The notes below the pieces were generated by a model. It did not search any database, was not told the DNA's origin, and saw nothing but the letters and a program-made list of their open reading frames with translations. From UBA987 sp002292105 (GTDB lineage Bacteria > Bacteroidota > Bacteroidia > NS11-12g > UBA9320), in the NCBI GenBank assembly GCA_943846675.1, contig OX044357.1, positions 1,426,001 to 1,490,000 on the forward strand: 64,000 nt of DNA. The letters run 5' to 3'. The position numbers and the translations under genes are program-made. Positions 39,793-49,444 of this stretch are shown here, piece after piece (positions within the stretch are counted from its first letter, which is position 1; each line of letters starts with the position of its first letter).

Positions 39793-42700
39793 TTAAGCAT
39801 TGATACCGTGACATTTCTTATATTTTTTTCCACTTCCACAAGGACATGGTTCATTTCTCCCAACCTTCTTTTCTACACGAACAGGTTGCGTATTTTCCTT
39901 AGTTACTTGTTGTGGAGCAGAGGCTGTCGGCCCAACTTCTTGTGGTCTACTTGTTTGTAAACCGTCGTCTGCTGGACGTCTTTGGCGTTGTGCTTCATTA
40001 ACTTGACCAGGGTCTTGGTTTTCTATAAATCCTCTGAACAACAAGGAAAGCATTTCTGAATTCAGTGTGCTAACCATTTGTTTGAAGAGGTTGAAAGACT
40101 CTAGTTTGTATATCAATAATGGATCTTTTTGTTCTAAAGAGGCATTATTAGCCGCTTGTTTCAAATCATCCAGTTCACGTAAATGCTCTTTCCAGTGTTC
40201 GTCAATACTTGACAAAACCGTCATTCGCTCAAATGAGTCGATTAAATGATCACCCGTACTTGCAATGGTTTTATCCAAATCAACAATAACACGTAAACCT
40301 TTAGTACCATCCGTAAAGGGTACATATACGTTTTTAACCGTGTCTCCTTTGTTGTTTTTTATTCCTGTTAATACCGGAAGGGCTTGTTCTTTGATATAGG
40401 TGTTTTTCTTTTGGTAGTGATTTAACATACCATCAAAAACTTCTTGTACGATATCCGACTTGCCGCTAATAAAGGCTTCTTCTGAAACGCTAGGTTCGTT
40501 AGCCAATACGCGTAAACATTCTAGTTTAAAACCTTCATAGTCCTGACTGTCTTGATATACAGCAACTGCCTCATCACACCAGTCGTACAGGGCATTGTTT
40601 ATATCAACCGATAACCGTTCTCCGTATAGTGCGTGACGTCTTTTCGCATACACAGCTTCACGCTGTTTGTTCATCACGTCATCGTATTCAAGCAATCGCT
40701 TACGCATACCAAAGTGGTTTTGCTCCACTTTTTTCTGGTTTCGTTCAATAGACTTGGTGAGCATCGAATGTTGAATTACCTCACCTTCTTCATAACCAAA
40801 ACGGTCCATCATTTTGACCACCTTGTCCGAATTGAATAGACGCATCAAATCGTCTTCAAGCGAAACAAAGAATTGAGATGAACCCGGATCTCCTTGACGA
40901 CCAGCACGACCACGTAGCTGACGGTCAACCCGTCTAGACTCATGTCGTTCTGTACCAATAATAGCCAAACCACCAGAATCGAGTACTTCTTGACTAAGCT
41001 TAATGTCGGTACCACGACCTGCCATGTTTGTTGCAATGGTTACACCACCAACATAACCGGCTTCAGCAACGATTTCTGCTTCTCGTTGATGCTGTTTTGC
41101 GTTTAACACATTGTGTTTGATTTTACGCATATTCAACATCTTCCCAAGGATTTCAGATACTTCTACAGATGTTGTACCTACAAGAACCGGTCGACCTTCC
41201 TGCTGCAATTTCAGGATTTCATCAATTACCGCGTTATACTTCTCACGCTTGGTTTTGTATATTAAATCTTCTCTATCGTCACGAATGATTGGCTTGTTTG
41301 TTGGAACTACAGTGACATCCAGTTTGTAGATTTCCCATAATTCACCCGCTTCCGTTTCAGCCGTACCCGTCATACCACTGAGCTTGTGATACATTCTGAA
41401 ATAGTTTTGTAACGTAATGGTGGCAAAGGTTTGTGTAGCATCTTCTACTTTCACGTTCTCCTTAGCCTCAATAGCTTGGTGTAACCCATCGCTATATCGA
41501 CGTCCTTCCATTACACGACCTGTTTGTTCGTCAACAATTTTTACCTTGTTTTCTTGAACAATATATTCAATGTCTTTTTCAAATAAAGTGTATGCTTTAA
41601 GCAGTTGGTTTACCGAGTGGATTCTTTCTGATTTTACAGAGAAATCGCGCATCAGTTCGTCTTTGCGACGTACTTTCTCATCATTCGATAAACTTGACTT
41701 TTCTAGTTCAGCAACTTCACCACCAACATCAGGTATAATGAAGAAACTTGAATCTTCACCCGCTGATGTTATTAAGTCAATACCTTTATCGGTAAGTTCT
41801 ACTTGATTGTTTTTTTCATCAATCGTGAAAAACAGGTGTTCGTCCACCTTAGGCATTTCCTTTTGATTGTCTTGCAGGTAGAAATTTTCCGTTTTAAGCA
41901 TGAGGGCCTTTGTGCCTGTTTCGCCTAAAAACTTAATTAAAGGTTTACTTTTAGGAAGTCCGCGTTGTGCTTGAAAAAGTTTAAATCCACCTTCTTTATC
42001 GTTGCCTTCACCAATTAGTCTTTTTGCTTCAAGCAAAGCACCACTTAAGTACTTTTTTTGTGCCTCTACCAATCGTTGAATACGTGGTTTAAGTTCAGCA
42101 AACTCGTGCTGATCACCTTTTGGAATTGCTCCAGATATGATTAATGGCGTACGTGCGTCATCTACAAGTACAGAATCCACTTCATCAATCATGGCGTAAT
42201 GATGTTTTCGTTGCACAAGATCCGAAGTGTCGTGTGCCATGTTATCACGCAAGTAATCGAAGCCAAATTCGTTATTGGTACCGTAGGTAATATCCGCTAA
42301 ATACGCTTGTTTTCGTTCTTCTGAATTTGGTCTGTAGTAATCTAAACAGTCCACTGTGATGCCATGAAACTGAAATATTGGCGCATTCCATTCACAGTCA
42401 CGTCGTGATAAATAATCATTCACCGTTACGATGTGTACACCTCTACCAGATAGAGCGTTTAAGTAGGCTGGCAAGGTAGACACTAACGTTTTACCTTCCC
42501 CCGTAGCCATCTCGGCAATTTTACCTTTATGTAATACAACTCCACCAATTAACTGAACATCGTAGTGAACCATGTTCCAGTTGACTTCAGCACCTGCTGC
42601 AAGCCATTTGGTGTGGTAAACGACATCTGAACCCTTGATTTCAATATGCGGTCTAGACGCCGCTAAATCACGATCATAATCCGTTGCCGTTGCAAATACC

Positions 42701-43092
42701 GTATCTTCTTCAGTGAATCGTCGAGCTGTCTCTTTAACTAAGGCAAAGGCCTCAGGTAGAATTTCTTCTAGAACAACTTCTAAAGACTCATTTCTTTTGT
42801 CTTCTAGTTTGTCGATTTCGTTATACCAAGCTTCTTTTTCATTAACCATATCGAATGAAGCCGCGTCAATCTGATCGCGAAGCACTTTGATTTCTGAATC
42901 GATATCCGACAGATGGTCAGCAATTCGTGCTCGAAACTCTGTCGTTTTGGCTCTTAGCGCATCATGGCTTAAGCCGGTATATTGTGTATAATAACCATTT
43001 ACTTGATCTACAAATGGTTGTAATTCTTTAAAGTCTCGCCCTGCTTTACTCCCGAAAATGCCTGAAAAGCCCTTTACAATGTTGCCTAGCAT
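39793..43092 (-). CDS. secA: SecA, preprotein translocase ATPase
   Basis: 1099 residues, the long Bacteroidota form. Walker A MATGEGKTLV, DEAD-type Walker B DEVDSVLVDDARTPL, MAGRGTDIKLSQ and QLRGRAGRQGDPG are all present. The C-terminus has the zinc-binding SecB-interacting motif CPCGSGKKYKKCHG. It drives Sec-dependent export through SecYEG. It is followed by the SPOR gene. Confidence 0.99.
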   Translation of the reverse strand: MLGNIVKGFSGIFGSKAGRDFKELQPFVDQVNGYYTQYTGLSHDALRAKTTEFRARIADHLSDIDSEIKVLRDQIDAASFDMVNEKEAWYNEIDKLEDKRNESLEVVLEEILPEAFALVKETARRFTEEDTVFATATDYDRDLAASRPHIEIKGSDVVYHTKWLAAGAEVNWNMVHYDVQLIGGVVLHKGKIAEMATGEGKTLVSTLPAYLNALSGRGVHIVTVNDYLSRRDCEWNAPIFQFHGITVDCLDYYRPNSEERKQAYLADITYGTNNEFGFDYLRDNMAHDTSDLVQRKHHYAMIDEVDSVLVDDARTPLIISGAIPKGDQHEFAELKPRIQRLVEAQKKYLSGALLEAKRLIGEGNDKEGGFKLFQAQRGLPKSKPLIKFLGETGTKALMLKTENFYLQDNQKEMPKVDEHLFFTIDEKNNQVELTDKGIDLITSAGEDSSFFIIPDVGGEVAELEKSSLSNDEKVRRKDELMRDFSVKSERIHSVNQLLKAYTLFEKDIEYIVQENKVKIVDEQTGRVMEGRRYSDGLHQAIEAKENVKVEDATQTFATITLQNYFRMYHKLSGMTGTAETEAGELWEIYKLDVTVVPTNKPIIRDDREDLIYKTKREKYNAVIDEILKLQQEGRPVLVGTTSVEVSEILGKMLNMRKIKHNVLNAKQHQREAEIVAEAGYVGGVTIATNMAGRGTDIKLSQEVLDSGGLAIIGTERHESRRVDRQLRGRAGRQGDPGSSQFFVSLEDDLMRLFNSDKVVKMMDRFGYEEGEVIQHSMLTKSIERNQKKVEQNHFGMRKRLLEYDDVMNKQREAVYAKRRHALYGERLSVDINNALYDWCDEAVAVYQDSQDYEGFKLECLRVLANEPSVSEEAFISGKSDIVQEVFDGMLNHYQKKNTYIKEQALPVLTGIKNNKGDTVKNVYVPFTDGTKGLRVIVDLDKTIASTGDHLIDSFERMTVLSSIDEHWKEHLRELDDLKQAANNASLEQKDPLLIYKLESFNLFKQMVSTLNSEMLSLLFRGFIENQDPGQVNEAQRQRRPADDGLQTSRPQEVGPTASAPQQVTKENTQPVRVEKKVGRNEPCPCGSGKKYKKCHGINA

Positions 43093-43152
43093 ATAAATAT
43101 ATTATCCGCGTTATAATCCCAGATGGTCTAAGATATAGTTGGTGTATGTATA

Positions 43153-43193
43153 AAATCATGCCAAAGCCCAATATGGCAATAATGGCATGATTT
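43153..43193 (-). terminator. Hairpin between the 43208 gene and secA
   Basis: AAATCATGCCA (43153-43163) and TGGCATGATTT (43183-43193) form a perfect 11-bp stem just past the stop of the minus-strand lipoprotein gene, with a T-rich run beyond. Likely terminator for that gene. Confidence 0.6.
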
Positions 43194-43207
43194 GTTGATG
43201 TGTTAAG

Positions 43208-43594
43208 TTATTCTGTGTCTTTGTACGTGAAAATAGCCTGGTAGCCGTCAGTACTTGCTTTAAAAGACATTGTGCTCGCACCTATGGTTTGGAAAACATA
43301 TTTGAATCGCTGTCCATTATGTGATGAGCAACTCATAGTGTCTCCATTGTTTTGCCATGTCCAACGGCCATCTAAACCACGAGATAGGCGCAATGTTCCA
43401 TCGTTTAAGAATTCATGCTCGATGCCTCCAGCCGACGAAGTTGAAAACCAAACTTTGTCGTATAACAAGGCTTTTTCCGAGTTACTTAGTTTACCAGTGG
43501 TACCACCCGAGGTTGAAGGTGTTTCATCACCGCCACAAGCCCCAATAAAACATACGCCGAACAACAGACTTAGATATAAAGTTACTTTCTTCAT
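43208..43594 (-). CDS. Small lipoprotein (lipocalin-like)
   Basis: 128 residues. Lipoprotein signal LYLSLLFGVCFIGACGGDE. The mature part holds short strands (KVWFSTSSAGGIEHEFLNDG, RFKYVFQTIGASTMSFKAST) resembling lipocalin-like or META-type small envelope proteins. No catalytic motif. Function unknown. Confidence 0.75.
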   Translation of the reverse strand: MKKVTLYLSLLFGVCFIGACGGDETPSTSGGTTGKLSNSEKALLYDKVWFSTSSAGGIEHEFLNDGTLRLSRGLDGRWTWQNNGDTMSCSSHNGQRFKYVFQTIGASTMSFKASTDGYQAIFTYKDTE

Positions 43595-43660
43595 TTTTAT
43601 AAATTTTTACTGAGCCAAAATTAGCCCATGCTAGGGTGATTTCCAACCGTTTTTGAACTG

Positions 43661-44767
43661 TTAATCCACAACACTCAAAAGTTGTCCCTTATCCCAATTT
43701 TCTACCCTTGTCTTTTTGTTCTTGTGGTTGTAAACGGTCCATTTACCGTCTTTTAAACCATTGTGAAAACTGCCTTCACTTTTACCAAAAAGACGAGAGT
43801 GTCCAATAATCCAAGGGCCATGCTTTTTACCCGCTTTGTAAGATCCTGAAGACTTAGATCCATCGTTACTCGCATGCTCAATCCACTCACCCGTTTTTAG
43901 CCCATTCGAATAGTTTCCGCGCATATCGATTTTTTGATCTACCCATTTGATGTATTCACCGTCTAGTTTGCCCGCTTTATAGTGCGCTTGTTCAATTTTG
44001 TAACCGACAGGCGATGCATTGACGGGTGGTCTATACTTGATTGAAACACCATCAAGTTTACCCATTACATAAGTTTGCTCAGACAATTTGTTGTGCTTCG
44101 GATCGTAAACGATTTTTTTTCCGTGGATGAAGCCCATGTTGTATTCGGTCTCCTCACCAATAACGCCGCTTGAATGATAGATATACGAAAAACCGTGACG
44201 AAGACCATTTACATAGTTTACTTCTTTCCGTTTGGTTTCTATTTGTGTGTAACTAACTACGGTTCCGTGTGGCTTTCCATCTTTAAAATTTCCTTCTTGT
44301 TCTTTTTTTCCGTTTGGGAACCAAATGGTTAATGGTCCGTTCTTAACACCGTCGTCATAGTTTACTTTTCGTTTGTTAATGCCACTCTTGTAGTATTCCG
44401 TAAACACGCCATCACGTTTACCATTAACATAGTTGCATACGATTTTGTCGTTACCGTTGTCGTGAAACGAATGATATGACCCATGTCTTATTCCATTTTG
44501 ATACTGCACTTTTTGATCTGTGCGGCCATTAATATACCAGCTTTTGAACCAGCCATGTATTTTTCCTTCCTTCCATTCAACACGTTGCCAATTCTTTTTG
44601 TTATCGAATAGCAAAACAGACGTACCCGTATATGGCTTGCCTTGATACAGGTAGATGTCTCCCTTTTTTTCAAGTTTTTCGAAAAAGACCTTACTCTGTG
44701 CAAATACTTGAGTGCCACCCAGAGAACTAAAAACCAAAAGAGAAATCCAAAAAGACTTTAATCGCAT
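43661..44767 (-). CDS. MORN-repeat (YwqK-like) secreted protein
   Basis: 368 residues. Signal peptide (about 1-23, ends TQVFAQS). The rest consists of about a dozen MORN/YwqK-type repeats such as WKEGKIHGWFKSWYINGRTD, YVNGKRDGVFTEYYKSGINK and FKDGKPHGTVVSYTQIETK. Such repeats are common in Bacteroidota envelope proteins, where the family is sometimes labelled 'YwqK antitoxin' without functional proof here. Single gene. Confidence 0.88.
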   Translation of the reverse strand: MRLKSFWISLLVFSSLGGTQVFAQSKVFFEKLEKKGDIYLYQGKPYTGTSVLLFDNKKNWQRVEWKEGKIHGWFKSWYINGRTDQKVQYQNGIRHGSYHSFHDNGNDKIVCNYVNGKRDGVFTEYYKSGINKRKVNYDDGVKNGPLTIWFPNGKKEQEGNFKDGKPHGTVVSYTQIETKRKEVNYVNGLRHGFSYIYHSSGVIGEETEYNMGFIHGKKIVYDPKHNKLSEQTYVMGKLDGVSIKYRPPVNASPVGYKIEQAHYKAGKLDGEYIKWVDQKIDMRGNYSNGLKTGEWIEHASNDGSKSSGSYKAGKKHGPWIIGHSRLFGKSEGSFHNGLKDGKWTVYNHKNKKTRVENWDKGQLLSVVD

Positions 44768-45382
44768 AAGTATATATAATACGGGTTCAAAACTAAAACT
44801 ATTGTATTACTTCAAAAACTGTGCGCAATTGTTACTGTCCTATTTTGTGAATGATTCGAGGTAGAAGGGGTGAAGGATTGAGGGATAGGAGGATTGAAGG
44901 ATAGAATGTCTGAAGGATAGAATGTCTGAAGGATAGAATGTCTGAAGGATTGAATGTCTGAATGGGTCAATATCAACGTCAGGTTATCCAGTCCTTAGTC
45001 CTGAGTCTTCCGTCTTGAGTCTATTTTCTATATTCCTAATAAACCAACTCCTGAGGCCTAGTGGCTAATTCCTGCTATTAGAATGTCTGAATGTCGGAAT
45101 GTTTGAATGAGTCATTAATCAACGTCAGGTTATCCAGTCCTTAGTCTTGAGTCTTCCGTCTTGAGTCTCTTTTCTATATTCCTAATAAACCAACTCCTGA
45201 TGCCTAGTGGCTAATTCCTGCTGTTAGAATGTCTGAAGGATTGAATGATTGAATGAGTGAAGGTGGAATGAGTGAATGAGTACAATGCATTTTCAACTTT
45301 CAACTTTCAATTATCAATTATCAGCTATTAGCTCTCAACTATCAGCTATCAATTATCAACTATCAATTCTCTTTCAATTTAA
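44768..45382. other. Repeat-filled intergenic spacer
   Basis: 615 bp without a credible gene. It contains a 16-bp tandem (GGATAGAATGTCTGAA, about three copies near 44890-44965), two 119-bp direct repeats (44972-45090 and 45118-45236), and a tract of short words such as CAACTTTCAA and TCAATTATCAACTA (about 45290-45371) running up to the TerC gene. Confidence 0.8.
44972..45236. repeat. Two 119-bp direct repeats
   Basis: Copies at 44972-45090 and 45118-45236 begin ATCAACGTCAGGTTATCCAG and end GAATGTCTGA, with about four mismatches and a spacing of 146 bp. Internal words (TCTATATTCCTAAT, GTGGCTAATTCCTG) recur near 58190-58240. Confidence 0.85.
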
Positions 45383-46495
45383 ATGCGTGTATTTTTGCGC
45401 GTCTTAAAAAACCCTATGCAAATACCTTTTTTAGCGATACAGTCGAACGAGTTAATTTTCTTTTCGATCTTTATCGTTTTCATCTTGTTTGTCTTAATGC
45501 TCGATCTGGGTATTTTTTCAAAAGAGAATAAGGTAGTAACCTTCAAAGAGTCTCTAATCTGGTCTGCTATTTGGGTTGCCTGCGCCTTTGGGTTCTTCTT
45601 TTTTCTTAAGAATTATGGTCACTTCATTCATGGGTTTACCGACCTACAGCAGCTGAAATATATCATTGAGAAATTCGAACATCCGATTGAAATTGAAGGG
45701 CATACATTCGAAACACTTACTGAAGCGTACCGTAACAATCTATCCCTTGAGTTTATTACGGGATATTTTATAGAGTATGCGTTGAGCGTCGATAATATTT
45801 TTGTGATGCTGTTAATCTTTCAAACCTTTGGCGTTAAAGAGCGGTATTACAAGCGTGTATTATTCTGGGGGATTTTGGGTGCACTCGTTATGCGTTTTAC
45901 CTTTATTTTCTTAGGTGCAGCGATCATACAACAGTTTCATTGGGTGCTTTACATCTTTGGTGCATTCTTGATTTATAGTGGTGTTAAAATTTTGATTCAA
46001 GGGGATAAGGAAGAAACCATTGATGAGAAGAACCACCCGGTTGTCAAGCTGGTAAGCAAGATTTTTCCAGTTTTTCCGAGATACGTGGGGCATAATTTCT
46101 TTATCAGAAAAGACAAAAGGACTTGGGCTACGCCTTTGTTTATTGTGTTGATGGTGATTGAAGCGTCAGACTTAATCTTTGCCGTCGACTCGGTTCCAGC
46201 CATTTTTGTAGTAACTAAAGATCCATACGTCGTTTTCTTTTCAAACATCTTTGCGATTATGGGACTGAGGTCGATGTTCTTTTTACTCGCCAATGTGGTA
46301 CACTTATTTAGATTCCTAAAGTACGGGCTTGGGGTATTGTTGACGTTTATTGGCGTCAAAATGCTGTTTCATCATTATATCGTTGAGATTTTAGGCATAG
46401 ACAACAAGATGTCTTTGTTAATCATAGGCATAATTTTGGGTGGAAGTATTTTGTTATCTATCGCATTTAAAGACACCTCTTCTGACGTCAGTTGA
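45383..46495 (+). CDS. TerC-family integral membrane protein
   Basis: 370 residues from the first ATG; the second, at 45416 (MQIPFLAIQSNEL), may be the real start. Eight to nine hydrophobic segments are visible. Diagnostic TerC blocks: YALSVDNIFVMLLIF and VIEASDLIFAVDSVPAIF, each with the conserved acidic residues within the membrane. TerC proteins are implicated in manganese export to secreted enzymes and in tellurite resistance. Not linked to other ter genes here. Confidence 0.93.
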   Translation: MRVFLRVLKNPMQIPFLAIQSNELIFFSIFIVFILFVLMLDLGIFSKENKVVTFKESLIWSAIWVACAFGFFFFLKNYGHFIHGFTDLQQLKYIIEKFEHPIEIEGHTFETLTEAYRNNLSLEFITGYFIEYALSVDNIFVMLLIFQTFGVKERYYKRVLFWGILGALVMRFTFIFLGAAIIQQFHWVLYIFGAFLIYSGVKILIQGDKEETIDEKNHPVVKLVSKIFPVFPRYVGHNFFIRKDKRTWATPLFIVLMVIEASDLIFAVDSVPAIFVVTKDPYVVFFSNIFAIMGLRSMFFLLANVVHLFRFLKYGLGVLLTFIGVKMLFHHYIVEILGIDNKMSLLIIGIILGGSILLSIAFKDTSSDVS

Positions 46496-46561
46496 TAATG
46501 GACACTTGACAGTTGATAGGTCAATTAAACATTAAGAATTAAACATTAAGAATTAATAAAC

Positions 46562-47323
46562 ATGAATGCACTTATTGTAATACCAGCTAGGTACGATTCA
46601 GAAAGATTTCCGGGTAAACCATTGGAAATGATTGATGGAGTTTCACTAATTGAAAGGGTGTATGAAAAGTGTTTGCAAACGCATGCGGAAGATGTAATCG
46701 TTGCAACGGATGACCAGCGAATTTTTGATCACGTACAAGGATTTGATGGCAATGTGTGCATGACGTCAACCTCGCATCAAAATGGAACGGAAAGAATCAT
46801 CGAAGCGGTAGAGAGATTAATGGATGCTGGTGAAGAATACGAATGCGTCATTAATGTTCAAGGAGACGAGCCTTTGATTAATCCAAAGGATATCAATCGC
46901 TTAATTGCCGTATTTGAGGAAGACGACACCGACATCGCCACGTTGGTAAAACGCATTGATGATCCTAAATCATTGACTAATCCCAATGTCGTAAAAGCAG
47001 TTTTGACTGAATTCGAAGAAGGTGTTGCTGACGCATTGTACTTCAGTCGTACATCTATTCCATATGTACGTGATACAGGTAATGTTGATCTAACTGAAAC
47101 ACCATTTTACAAACATGTTGGCACCTATGGGTTCTCTGTTGAAGTTTTATTGTCTTTAGCAACGGTGCAGGAATCTGCGTTAGAAAAGGCTGAAAAACTG
47201 GAACAACTGAGATGGCTGCAAAACCATTATGTTGTTTCGGCAATTGAAACCAAGAATGACTCTATAGGTGTTGATACACCTGAAGATATTAAGACTGTTG
47301 AAAATATCTTGAAAAGCAAATAA
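46562..47323 (+). CDS. kdsB: CMP-KDO synthetase
   Basis: 253 residues, full length. Cytidylyltransferase motif VIPARYDSERFPGKPL at the N-terminus, then VIVATDDQRI, HQNGTERI and NVQGDEPL. It activates 3-deoxy-manno-octulosonate with CTP for lipopolysaccharide core synthesis. It lies upstream of pyrG, which makes CTP, on the same strand. Confidence 0.97.
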   Translation: MNALIVIPARYDSERFPGKPLEMIDGVSLIERVYEKCLQTHAEDVIVATDDQRIFDHVQGFDGNVCMTSTSHQNGTERIIEAVERLMDAGEEYECVINVQGDEPLINPKDINRLIAVFEEDDTDIATLVKRIDDPKSLTNPNVVKAVLTEFEEGVADALYFSRTSIPYVRDTGNVDLTETPFYKHVGTYGFSVEVLLSLATVQESALEKAEKLEQLRWLQNHYVVSAIETKNDSIGVDTPEDIKTVENILKSK

Positions 47324-47354
47324 CAATTCTCATCCAATGGGAGGTGCTGCGGGC

Positions 47355-47362
47355 TATCTTTG
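47355..47362 (+). promoter_or_regulatory. -7 box upstream of pyrG
   Basis: TATCTTTG fits TAnnTTTG, 55 bp before the pyrG ATG. A matching -33 TTG is not clear, so this is tentative. Confidence 0.4.
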
Positions 47363-47417
47363 TTAACCGTACACAAGCGTAAGCTCTTTTCCCGGTTTAC
47401 CCTTTAACGCTATTAAA

Positions 47418-49034
47418 ATGAAAAAAGCAAAATACGTTTTTGTTACGGGAGGCGTAACATCTTCTTTAGGTAAAGGAATTATTGCCGCTTCTTTAGCAAA
47501 ACTGCTTCAGGCACGTGGTTATTCTACCACCATTCAAAAGTTTGATCCGTACATCAATGTTGACCCGGGCACGATGAACCCGTATGAACATGGTGAGTGT
47601 TATGTGACTAATGATGGTGCTGAAACCGATTTGGATTTAGGTCACTACGAACGATTCTTAAATATCCCAACTTCTCAAGCGAATAACGTTACAACGGGTA
47701 GAATCTATCAAACCGTAATCGATAATGAAAGAGAAGGGAAGTACTTAGGGAAAACGGTACAGGTAATTCCACATATCACTGACGAAATCAAACGACGTAT
47801 GTTGTTGCTTGGAGAGTCAGGCGACTATGATGTAATTATCACAGAATTAGGAGGTACAGTCGGTGACATCGAATCATTACCTTACGTAGAAGCCGTTCGT
47901 CAATTGCGTTGGGAGCTAGGAACTGACGATACATGTGTTATACATTTAACACTTGTACCTTATTTAAAGGCTGCTGGCGAGTTAAAAACGAAACCAACTC
48001 AACACAGTGTTAAAGGACTTCAAGAACTTGGTGTACAGCCAGATATTTTAGTGTGTCGAACAGAACACAAATTAACACCCGAGATACGACGAAAGGTTGC
48101 ATTATTCTGTAACGTAAATCGTAATGCCGTAATTGAGTCAATCGATGTTGATACCATTTACAAAGTGCCGTTGGTGATGTTAAAAGAAAAACTGGACAAA
48201 GTCACTTTGGCAAAACTCAGATTGAGCGCCAAGAATGAACCAGATTTAGATCAGTGGAAAGATTTCTTATTTAAATTAAGTCACCCTAAATCTGAGGTAA
48301 ACATTGGTTTGGTAGGTAAGTATGTCGAATTACAAGATGCATACAAGTCTATTAGTGAGGCGTTTAACCATGCAGGATCTGTAAACGAATGCAACGTGAA
48401 TGTGATTAGCATTCAATCAGAATCGTTGTTTGGAGATAATATTGAAGAAAGACTTGCGGGCCTTGATGGCGTGCTGGTAGCTCCAGGGTTTGGCGATCGT
48501 GGTATTGAAGGGAAAATTGATACAATTAAATATCTGCGTGAAAACAATGTGCCATTCTTTGGCATTTGTTTAGGGATGCAGTGTGCGGTTATCGAATACG
48601 GTAGAAATGTGCTTGGAATGAAGAATGCCCATAGCGTTGAGATGAATCCAAAAACAAAGTTTCCAGTCATTGATCTTATGGAAGCACAGAAAAAGGTCAA
48701 AGTTAAAGGTGGCACAATGCGATTAGGTGCATACGCTTGCGACATCACTAAAGGTACATTAGCCGCAAAGGTCTATGGTAAATCAAACATTCAAGAACGC
48801 CATAGACATAGATACGAATTTAACAACGCATACCTAAATCAATTTAAAAAGAGCGGTATGGTGATGTCCGGCATCAATCCAGACAACAACCTCGTGGAAA
48901 TCATTGAAATACCTGAGCATCCATTTTTTATTGGTGTACAGTTTCACCCCGAACTAAAAAGTACAGTTGACAACCCACATCCATTATTTGTCAAATTTGT
49001 AAAAGCGGCACTGGATAAGTCAAAAGAAGCTTAA
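47418..49034 (+). CDS. pyrG: CTP synthase
   Basis: 538 residues, full length. Synthase domain begins YVFVTGGVTSSLGKGIIAAS. The glutaminase domain has the catalytic Cys in GICLGMQ and the His/Glu pair in FHPELKS. Converts UTP to CTP with glutamine nitrogen. Clear ortholog of the Bacteroidota enzyme; kdsB upstream uses its product. Confidence 0.99.
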   Translation: MKKAKYVFVTGGVTSSLGKGIIAASLAKLLQARGYSTTIQKFDPYINVDPGTMNPYEHGECYVTNDGAETDLDLGHYERFLNIPTSQANNVTTGRIYQTVIDNEREGKYLGKTVQVIPHITDEIKRRMLLLGESGDYDVIITELGGTVGDIESLPYVEAVRQLRWELGTDDTCVIHLTLVPYLKAAGELKTKPTQHSVKGLQELGVQPDILVCRTEHKLTPEIRRKVALFCNVNRNAVIESIDVDTIYKVPLVMLKEKLDKVTLAKLRLSAKNEPDLDQWKDFLFKLSHPKSEVNIGLVGKYVELQDAYKSISEAFNHAGSVNECNVNVISIQSESLFGDNIEERLAGLDGVLVAPGFGDRGIEGKIDTIKYLRENNVPFFGICLGMQCAVIEYGRNVLGMKNAHSVEMNPKTKFPVIDLMEAQKKVKVKGGTMRLGAYACDITKGTLAAKVYGKSNIQERHRHRYEFNNAYLNQFKKSGMVMSGINPDNNLVEIIEIPEHPFFIGVQFHPELKSTVDNPHPLFVKFVKAALDKSKEA

Positions 49035-49053
49035 ATAGATTTATTTTCGCAAC

Positions 49054-49374
49054 GTGTTTAAGAAGTCAACAACATTTATTTCGTTGTGTTTACTCCTTTT
49101 ATGGAGTTTAGCACAAGGTATAGATGCTTGGCATCACATGCACGAAGAACATGAGGAGGAAGTTTGTGAAGTAGACTCCGCTCATTATTGTGCACCTCAT
49201 TTTGAAGCTGAATTGTGTGGGTTGTGTACAGTTGTTCACGGCAATACACTTCAGTACTGCGCTTGTTATAACCTGAATATTCTCGAATTATCAGTCTCTA
49301 ATGAGTCTGAGTTCAATTCCAGTTTCTTTTCAAGTTATGTTACTACGGTATTGTCTCGGGGCCCACCCGCTTAG
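49054..49374 (+). CDS. Small secreted His/Cys-rich protein
   Basis: 106 residues with a GTG start at 49054. Signal-like N-terminus (STTFISLCLLLLWSLAQG), then AWHHMHEEHEEE and several Cys, suggesting metal binding. It is encoded just ahead of a DUF4625 lipoprotein and a TonB receptor, so a metal-handling role is a fair inference. Confidence 0.65.
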   Translation: MFKKSTTFISLCLLLLWSLAQGIDAWHHMHEEHEEEVCEVDSAHYCAPHFEAELCGLCTVVHGNTLQYCACYNLNILELSVSNESEFNSSFFSSYVTTVLSRGPPA

Positions 49375-49444
49375 GTTTAATCAAAACCAACTAATCTTTC
49401 TTTTTTTTACAGACCTAACGCGGCATAGCTGCAACAATATTTTT

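Noticed and set aside
40067..41806. Several plus-strand frames opposite secA
   Set aside because: All are antisense shadows of a strongly conserved gene.
43272..43613. Plus-strand protein opposite the small lipoprotein
   Set aside because: The minus-strand frame has a clear lipoprotein signal; the plus-strand frame is its shadow.
44972..45236. CRISPR or rRNA-like repeats
   Set aside because: Only two 119-bp copies exist with a short gap between them; no RNA or CRISPR features.
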